Below are positions 58,585-64,000 of a stretch of DNA of 64,000 bases, piece after piece. This DNA is from an uncultured Candidatus Thioglobus sp. GTDB taxonomy: Bacteria > Pseudomonadota > Gammaproteobacteria > PS1 > Pseudothioglobaceae. The translations under genes and the position numbers were made by a program. How positions within the stretch are numbered: position 1 is the stretch's first letter; every line of letters begins with the position of its first letter. The DNA lies in contig CAJJCX010000001.1 of assembly GCA_905182815.1 (NCBI GenBank), positions 124,001-188,000 of the forward strand, read 5' to 3'. The notes below the pieces were generated by a model. It was not told where the DNA came from and ran no database searches. It worked only from the letters and a program-made list of their open reading frames with translations.

Positions 58585-58971
58585 ATGAGTAAAAATGAAG
58601 AAACATTTGTAGTTGGTGCTGACGGCTTAGATACCGATCGCGAGCAAATGATTGGACAACATATCGGTTATAGATATGATGTAAACCTTGTTCCTGATCT
58701 TAAGTTTATAACGCCTTTTTTACAAAAATATATTGAAAAAATGGGCTGGAAAGATCTTAACTGGTTAGAAGATATTCATATGGGTTATGAGGGCGATCAA
58801 GCTGCTGTTTTTGATAGAAATATTAATGGTTGGGTCACTATTCCGGACAATATAAAACTTCCAAATAACCAGCAAGAGCGAGATATGATTGCTCGTGAAT
58901 TATTGGTTAAGTTTCAAATGTCAGAAAACCACCCAATGGTTGACCTTAATAACGCTTACCGTAAATTCTAA
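58585..58971 (+). CDS. Unknown protein of the mgs operon (128 aa)
   Basis: Starts MSKNEETFVVGADGLDTDRE and is acidic, with no signal peptide, membrane helix or Cys. Conserved-looking blocks include GWKDLNWLEDIHMGYEGDQA and FDRNINGWVTIPDNIKLPNN. It is 14 nt after mgsC with AAGGAG ahead, and a terminator follows at 59039, so it is the last gene of the ligase-mgsABC transcript. I do not recognise it. Its place suggests a subunit or chaperone of N-methylglutamate synthase. Confidence 0.75.
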   Translation: MSKNEETFVVGADGLDTDREQMIGQHIGYRYDVNLVPDLKFITPFLQKYIEKMGWKDLNWLEDIHMGYEGDQAAVFDRNINGWVTIPDNIKLPNNQQERDMIARELLVKFQMSENHPMVDLNNAYRKF

Positions 58972-59038
58972 CTACTGTAAGTGGTTTCTAAAGGGGTTAG
59001 TTTAGAGCAAGGCTCTGAATCTTAACTCCTTAGTTTTT

Positions 59039-59063
59039 CGGCATTCCACCCCCTGGAGTGCCG
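59039..59063 (+). terminator. Terminator of the GS-like/mgs operon
   Basis: CGGCATTCCA and TGGAGTGCCG (one G-U) pair over 10 positions around CCCCC, followed shortly by TATAAACTATTTTTTT. It separates this operon from tdm. Confidence 0.78.
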
Positions 59064-59119
59064 TATAAACTATTTTTTTAGCTTGTAATTCATTTCATCG
59101 AAGCATGAATATTTTCAAA

Positions 59120-59147
59120 TTGACCTATAAATTATTCTATGTATACT
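59120..59147 (+). promoter_or_regulatory. Promoter of tdm
   Basis: TTGACC (59120-59125) and TATACT (59142-59147), 16 nt apart. The start would be near 59154, only about 22 nt before ATG, with no clear SD. GTATACTCAAA (59141-59151) is identical to the -10 region of the ligase promoter. Confidence 0.6.
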
Positions 59148-59175
59148 CAAATTATCTGTTAAATTATTGTACTAA

Positions 59176-61476
59176 ATGAGAGCTTCTAATATTAAATATG
59201 ATGGAGATTGTGAAACCTACCAAATACTTGGGGGTGAGGCAATTTCAATTGACTTAAAGAGTGGTGATTCAGTTGAAGTAGTTGATGTTGAGGGAGATCA
59301 AAGATGCAATGTTCTTGCATTTGACTCTAAAAAGTCGTCGGCCTTATCTTCTCTTAATTGGAAGTCAAAGCCAAACAGTAACTCTAATAAAATTTCCTCA
59401 GGTGATTGCTCTGGAATGCTTAAAGCGATTCTTGATGGCAAGAAAATAAAGTCAAAAGATTTTCATGCTGCAGAGCTTTTTTCTGAGTCCAGTCCCGCAG
59501 ATACCCGCCAATCCTTTAATATTAATAATGACCTCTTGTGTGTCTTTGATGCAGAGGGTGGACCAATGCTGGTTGATCAGCAAAATTCTCCCACAGAAAT
59601 TTTAATCAATGTCTCTCGTTCAAATCCGACGATTCCATCAGAGCGCCTCCCAGAACCTTTAGCAAAAATAACAAAAGAAATTCGAGTTAAAGATAGTTCA
59701 GCAGTTGCCTATAAAGTAAAGGCAGGAGAATACATTCAAGTCATCGACGTTGAGGGGCAGCAGTGCTCTGACTTTCAAGCTTTTATTGAAGACGACTTAA
59801 ATAATAATATAGAGCTTTGCCTTGACCCAACGGTGACAAGATCTCAAATGCAGGCAAGTTATCCTGCGCCAGGTACTCATGATAAGTTTTATAATCAAAA
59901 CTCAGTTCCTCTTGTCGAAGTCATTCAAGATACAGTTTGTCGCCATGATACATTTGGCTTGGCCTGTAACGCTAAATATTATGAAGATCGTGGTTTTCCC
60001 GGTCATATAAGCTGCACTGATAACTTCAATTTATCTCTCGCAGAGTATGGAGTTAAGCCAAGACGAAACTGGGCAGCGGTTAATCTCTTTTTTAATACAG
60101 CGATAGAAGAGTGCCACTCACTCACCTCTGATGTCTCTTGGTCTAGACCCGGAGATTACGTTTTATTAAGGGCTGTCAACGACCTTGTATGCGTCTCCTC
60201 AGCTTGTCCAGATGACACGACTTCAGCAAATGGATGGAATCCTTCCGATATACATGTTAGGATCTATGATAAATCTAATACTTTCCCATCGGCAACGGCT
60301 TTTAGGCCTGACCCACAATCGATACCGACTATGACTAAAGAAACTGGTTTTCATAAAAATACCTCTAAATTAACGAAAAACTTTGATAACTATAACGGCT
60401 ACTGGCTCCCACTCGAGTATGAGAATTTAGGTGCGATTAAAGAGTATTGGCAGTGCCGTGAAGCGGTCGCCATGATTGATCTTGCACCACTAAGAAAGTT
60501 TGAAGTTTATGGCCAAGATGCTGAAGTCCTAATGCAATATGCGATTACCAAGGATGTTCGCAAGCTAGCGGTTGGCCAAGTTGTTTATTCTGCGATGTGT
60601 TATGACAACGGCTGCATGATTGATGATGGAACCTTATTCCGCCTTGATGACAATAACTTTCGATGGATTGGTGGCTCTGATGATGGCGGCAAACATCTCA
60701 GGAAAATTGCTGAGGATCGTGGATTAGATGTTAGAGTTAAATCTTCAACTGATCAGCTCCACAATGTTGCGGTTCAGGGCCCTAAAAGTCGCGAGACTTT
60801 ATCAAAAATTATTTGGATACCTAAATTACAAACCACGATTGAAGACCTTAAATGGTTTCGATTTACGATTGGTAGAATTGGCGGTGAGTTTGGGATCCCT
60901 GTGATGGTTTCTAGGACTGGATATTCGGGCGAACTTGGGTACGAAGTTTTTGCACATCCAAATGATTGTGAATCTGTGTGGGACTCAATTGCAGAGGCTG
61001 GTGAGGAATTTGGTATATGTCCTTTGGGATTAAATGCTCTTGATATGCTTAGAATAGAGGCAGGTTTAATTTTTGCAGGCTATGAATTTTGTGATCAAAC
61101 TGACCCATTTGAAGCGGGTATTGCGTTTACGGTTCCACTGAAAACAAAAGAGGAAGATTTTTCCGGAAAAGAAGCATTAATTCTTCGTAAGAATTCTCCA
61201 CAAAGAGTTCTTGTTGGGTTAGAATTAACTTCAAATGAGGTTGCACTCCATGGCGATGGGGTGTATATTGGAAAGCAACAGGTTGGAGTAGTAACAAGTG
61301 CAACACGCTCTCCAATATTAAAAAAGAATATTGCACTTTGTAGAATTTCAGTATCAGAGTCAGAAATTGGTAATGATGTTGAAGTAGGAAAATTAGATGG
61401 ACACCAAAAGCGCCTTTCAGCAAAAATTGTTCGCTTTCCGTTTTATGATCCTGAAAAGACTCGAGTAAGAATGTAG
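59176..61476 (+). CDS. tdm: Trimethylamine N-oxide demethylase Tdm (DUF1989-GcvT fusion)
   Basis: 766 residues, two parts. Residues 1-370 contain a DUF1989 region: GEYIQVIDVEGQQCSDFQAF (184-203), then Cys264, His277, Cys280 (GFPGHISCTDNF) and Cys344 (SSACPDD), the Cys/His set expected for the metal site. Residues about 400-766 form a GcvT-like folate domain (CREAVAMIDLAPLRKFEVYG, GYSGELGYEVFAHP, LNALDMLRIEAGLIFAGYEF). This fusion is the known architecture of Tdm, which converts TMAO to dimethylamine and formaldehyde, the latter captured as methylene-THF. A GDSVEVVDVEGDQ half-repeat at 30-42 hints at internal duplication. Context (mgs, ABC transporter) supports the call. Confidence 0.8.
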   Translation: MRASNIKYDGDCETYQILGGEAISIDLKSGDSVEVVDVEGDQRCNVLAFDSKKSSALSSLNWKSKPNSNSNKISSGDCSGMLKAILDGKKIKSKDFHAAELFSESSPADTRQSFNINNDLLCVFDAEGGPMLVDQQNSPTEILINVSRSNPTIPSERLPEPLAKITKEIRVKDSSAVAYKVKAGEYIQVIDVEGQQCSDFQAFIEDDLNNNIELCLDPTVTRSQMQASYPAPGTHDKFYNQNSVPLVEVIQDTVCRHDTFGLACNAKYYEDRGFPGHISCTDNFNLSLAEYGVKPRRNWAAVNLFFNTAIEECHSLTSDVSWSRPGDYVLLRAVNDLVCVSSACPDDTTSANGWNPSDIHVRIYDKSNTFPSATAFRPDPQSIPTMTKETGFHKNTSKLTKNFDNYNGYWLPLEYENLGAIKEYWQCREAVAMIDLAPLRKFEVYGQDAEVLMQYAITKDVRKLAVGQVVYSAMCYDNGCMIDDGTLFRLDDNNFRWIGGSDDGGKHLRKIAEDRGLDVRVKSSTDQLHNVAVQGPKSRETLSKIIWIPKLQTTIEDLKWFRFTIGRIGGEFGIPVMVSRTGYSGELGYEVFAHPNDCESVWDSIAEAGEEFGICPLGLNALDMLRIEAGLIFAGYEFCDQTDPFEAGIAFTVPLKTKEEDFSGKEALILRKNSPQRVLVGLELTSNEVALHGDGVYIGKQQVGVVTSATRSPILKKNIALCRISVSESEIGNDVEVGKLDGHQKRLSAKIVRFPFYDPEKTRVRM

Positions 61477-61640
61477 TTATTTTCAGGCAAAAGAATGTTT
61501 TAGATTAGTAATTAAGTCTAAAGCTGTAAGTATGGTTTTTAAGGCAGTATTTGTTAAAAAAATCATTTTAAGGTTGAATTTTTTGAGATTTTTTTTAATT
61601 ATCTTAAATATATTTGATTAAACAATAAAAGGAGAAATAA

Positions 61641-62598
61641 ATGAATAAGTTTACAAGTAAAGTAGCTGCTGCTGCTTTAACGATGACTTTAGCTTCTGTA
61701 TCGGGTCAAGCTCTTGCAGCTGACTCTTCAAAGCCAATCGTTATACCAATTCACAACTGGTCAAGCCAAGTGGTTATGTCCTACGTTATTGGTGGTATTT
61801 TTGAGTCTATGGGTAACAACGTATCTTACGTTCCTGCTGACTCGTCAGGTGTATATGAATCGATTCGTCTTGGAGACGTTACTATATCTCACGAAGTTTG
61901 GGAAGGAGCCTTTGGCAACGCTTACTATACAGCCATGGAGAAGGGCGGTCTAATAGAAGCTGGTACCCATTCTGCCTTGACTATTGAAGATATGGGCGTT
62001 CCTAACTTCGTAATAGAGAAAAATCTATGTCCTGGACTTCCAAATTGGGAAGCTCTTAAAGGTTGTGGATCAGTTTTTGCCACTGCCGATTCTGGTGGTA
62101 AAGGTGTTTTCTTAGACGGTCCTTGGCACGTTGATGCTGCAACCGGAAAGAATCTATTTGAAGATCGTATTGGAGCTCTTGGTTTAGATGATGAATACAC
62201 TTATAAACAAACTGGTAGTGCAGACGCCCTTTGGGCCGCTATTGATTCTGCAGAAGCTGCTGGAGAAGGTGTAATTATATTTAACTGGACACCTAACTTT
62301 ACGGATAGTGATGGTTTTTACTTCATAGAGTTTCCTCCATACTTCTATGGTTGCCGTGAAACAGAAGGTGGTGACGGGGCTTGTGGATCTCCTAGAGGCT
62401 GGTTGAAGAAAGCGGCGAACTATAAGTTCCCAAAGACTCATCCAAGTGCGTATACAGACATACACTAAGATTGACTTCTCGACTGGAATGATCGGTCAGA
62501 TGGCTGCTCTAGTTGATATTGATAAGATGTCTCATGAAGATGCTGCAGCTAAGTGGCTTGCAGATAACGAGGATGTTTGGCAGGCTTTCACCAAATAA
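61641..62598 (+). CDS. tmoX: TMAO/glycine betaine-type ABC binding protein (frameshifted)
   Basis: About 318 residues. A signal peptide ends ALA near residue 26. HNWSSQVVMSYVIGGIFESM, ISHEVWEGAFGNAYY, GVFLDGPWHVDAATGKNLF and FNWTPNFTDSDGFYFIEF supply Trp/Tyr residues of the quaternary-amine cage. One extra base near 62455 breaks the frame; the restored end KIDFSTGMIGQMAALVDIDK, then WLADNEDVWQAFTK is the family C-terminus. By position after tdm it is likely TmoX (TMAO), though glycine betaine or choline cannot be excluded. AAGGAG lies 7 nt ahead. Confidence 0.78.
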
Positions 62599-62648
62599 CC
62601 CTTTAATCTAGAGCGCTCTTTATTCGAATAGAATAAAGGATGCTTGTC

Positions 62649-62699
62649 AAATACCCTTGCCCTCTCAATTAATAATAAAGAGGGGGTAGGGGTATTTTT
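62649..62699 (+). terminator. Hairpin between binding protein and ATPase genes
   Basis: AAATACCC (62649-62656) with GGGTATTT (62690-62697) and CCCTCT with AGAGGG form a two-part stem with an internal loop, ending in a T-run. It lies between tmoX and tmoW and should make the binding protein more abundant than ATPase and permease. Confidence 0.75.
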
Positions 62700-62748
62700 A
62701 TATATACTTGTAGTGTTTTATTTGTTTCAAAGAATTTAGGAAGATATT

Positions 62749-63799
62749 ATGTCTGATCAGCAACCTGTAATTAAATGCGATTCCGTTTATAAAATATTTG
62801 GCAAAAATGCCGAAAAAATGCTTCAAAATGCAAATGGTAAGGTTGTTGCTGAAGAATTTCAAAAAGCTGGCTGTGTAGTCGGAGTTAATAATGCCTCTTT
62901 CGAGGTTAATAAGGGTGAGATGCTTGTGGTTATGGGTCTTTCAGGCTCGGGCAAGTCGACCTTGCTTCGTTGTATTTCAAGACTAACCGATGCCACTGCA
63001 GGGAATATTTATATTGAGGGCGAGGACTTATTGGCTTTAAACAGTAAAGAGCTTATCGAGCTTAGACGAAACAAAATGGGTATGGTATTCCAGAGTTTCG
63101 CATTACTTACCCCATAAAACGGTTTTAGAGAATATAGCGTTTCCTTTACAGGTTAAAGGTAGTAGTACAAAAGATAGTATTTCAAGAGCCATGGAGATGG
63201 TTGACCTTGTTGGCTTAACTGGTCGTGAGAATTATTTCCCTAGAGAGCTCTCTGGTGGTCAGCAGCAACGAGTTGGAATCGCACGCTCTCTAGCTGTTGA
63301 ACCCGATATTTGGTTCTTGGATGAGCCTTTTTCGGCGCTAGATCCGCTAATTCGTAAAGAGATGCAGGATGAATTCTTGCGTCTTCAAGCAGTATTGAAC
63401 AAAACTATTTTGTTTGTTACTCATGATTTTGATGAAGCCATTCGGCTTGCTGATCGTGTGGCTATTATGAAAGATGGCATTATCGAGCAATTGGATACAC
63501 CAGCCAATATTGTCCTTAACCCTGCCACCGAATACGTGCGCAAGTTTACAGAGGATGTTCCAAGGGAGAAGGTTCTTAAAATTAAATCAGTGATGGAGCC
63601 TGTTGGCGATGAAACAGACTTTAGTGATTTAAGGGTCTCCGAAGATGCCCTTATTGAAACTGTTGCCGAAGCTGTGCTCGGCGACCCTAAATCAGTTCCC
63701 GTACTCAATGCAAATGATGATATTGTTGGTGTTGTACATTCATCTAAAGTAATTCATGTGTTATTTGGTGAAAATTCAACACTAGAAAGCAACGCTTAA
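62749..63799 (+). CDS. tmoW: Quaternary-amine ABC transporter ATPase (frameshifted)
   Basis: About 350 residues. Walker [11 protein letters not shown]-loop VFQSFALL, signature [10 protein letters not shown], Walker B IWFLDEPF and H-loop FVTHDFDEA are all present, and a C-terminal part (about 260-350, ending [12 protein letters not shown]) resembles CBS regulatory domains of ProV/OpuAA. The N-terminal segment [17 protein letters not shown] is typical of ProV-type proteins. One extra base near 63108 ends the first frame after FALL and, if removed, gives [14 protein letters not shown]. The permease starts 10 nt later. Confidence 0.85.
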
Positions 63800-63809
63800 G
63801 GCTAGCACC

Positions 63810-64000
63810 ATGAACTTTATCAATTATTTATCTGAACGCCCTAAACTGACGCAATTGGGCATTGTCCTCATTGTGTTTTTTATTCTCATGTCAATGACAG
63901 GGCAGTACCATGATTTGATAGTAGAGCGTCATCTATTTGCCAAGTCTGTTGTTAAGGGAGAAATACAATCTTCGGCTGGTTTTGCTGAATCCATGTCAAT
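63810..64000 (+). CDS. tmoV: Quaternary-amine ABC transporter permease (partial)
   Basis: ATG 63810 (MNFINYLSERPKLTQLGIVL) opens a frame that runs off the right edge after 63 residues. A hydrophobic helix (about 17-31) is followed by a polar segment. By position behind the ATPase it is the membrane permease of the transporter. Only the N-terminus is seen, so family assignment rests on context. Confidence 0.65.
   Translation, partial: MNFINYLSERPKLTQLGIVLIVFFILMSMTGQYHDLIVERHLFAKSVVKGEIQSSAGFAESMS

Overview
The window is AT-rich, gene-dense bacterial chromosome. The ribosomal-tRNA synthetase block thrS-infC-rpmI-rplT-pheS-pheT-ihfA has gammaproteobacterial order (ihfA behind pheT). Two ammonium channels, a PII protein and a gene set for methylated amines and trimethylamine N-oxide (TMAO) suggest a small-genome marine gammaproteobacterium. 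The SUP05/Arctic96BD-19 'Thioglobus' group fits best, but that placement is inference. No rRNA, tRNA, insertion sequence, prophage or CRISPR array was found.

Layout. 1-5.5 kb: small membrane proteins, an oxidoreductase divergent from an HxlR regulator, a DoxX/small-protein operon divergent from a LysR regulator, and an EamA exporter. 5.6-9.6 kb: glnK-amtB with a hairpin-bearing leader, then a DoeB-like deacetylase and threonine aldolase. 9.7-15.4 kb: ppiD, fabI, lspA, a DUF1566 protein and recJ. 15.4-21.8 kb: secreted proteins, a DUF1501/DUF1800 pair, a TolA-C-like protein and an MFS transporter. 21.8-28.7 kb: the intact translation block. 28.7-34.9 kb: small hypotheticals, an AI-2E exporter, msrA, a MoeB/ThiF-like enzyme and an Ala/Glu-rich coiled-coil repeat protein. 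34.9-45.6 kb: MATE exporter, pirin, a decayed subtilisin-like autotransporter, a PLP decarboxylase, nucleoside phosphorylase, cytochrome c and def. 45.8-51.3 kb: a second Amt with a 58-residue companion, and sucAB. 51.7-64 kb: betaine-homocysteine methyltransferase, an XRE-cupin regulator, then a glutamine-synthetase-like ligase, mgsABC, an unknown 128-residue protein, a TMAO demethylase and a TMAO/betaine-type ABC transporter running off the right edge.

How the last region works (inference from known families). The ABC transporter (tmoXWV-like) imports TMAO or a related quaternary amine. Tdm demethylates TMAO to dimethylamine and passes the one-carbon unit to folate. Monomethylamine would be joined to glutamate by the GS-like ligase, and MgsABC would make N-methylglutamate. 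The usual tmm, dmm and mgd genes are not in the window. Betaine-homocysteine methyltransferase next door handles another methylated osmolyte. The GS-like gene has a strong promoter and a roughly 195-nt leader that can fold into a closed multi-stem structure followed by a terminator-like hairpin, a good candidate for an undescribed regulatory RNA.

A caution for all coordinates: many conserved genes (fabI, sucA, recJ, ppiD, tmoX, tmoW, bmt and others) are split by single-base frameshifts, most explained by one extra base. Two long stretches (about 21.9-33.1 kb and 53.9-61.5 kb) are clean. Frameshifts in essential genes point to assembly error rather than decay. I report such genes as single features spanning all fragments. 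Only the subtilisin-like gene and its neighbouring lipoprotein look bad enough to be called possible pseudogenes.
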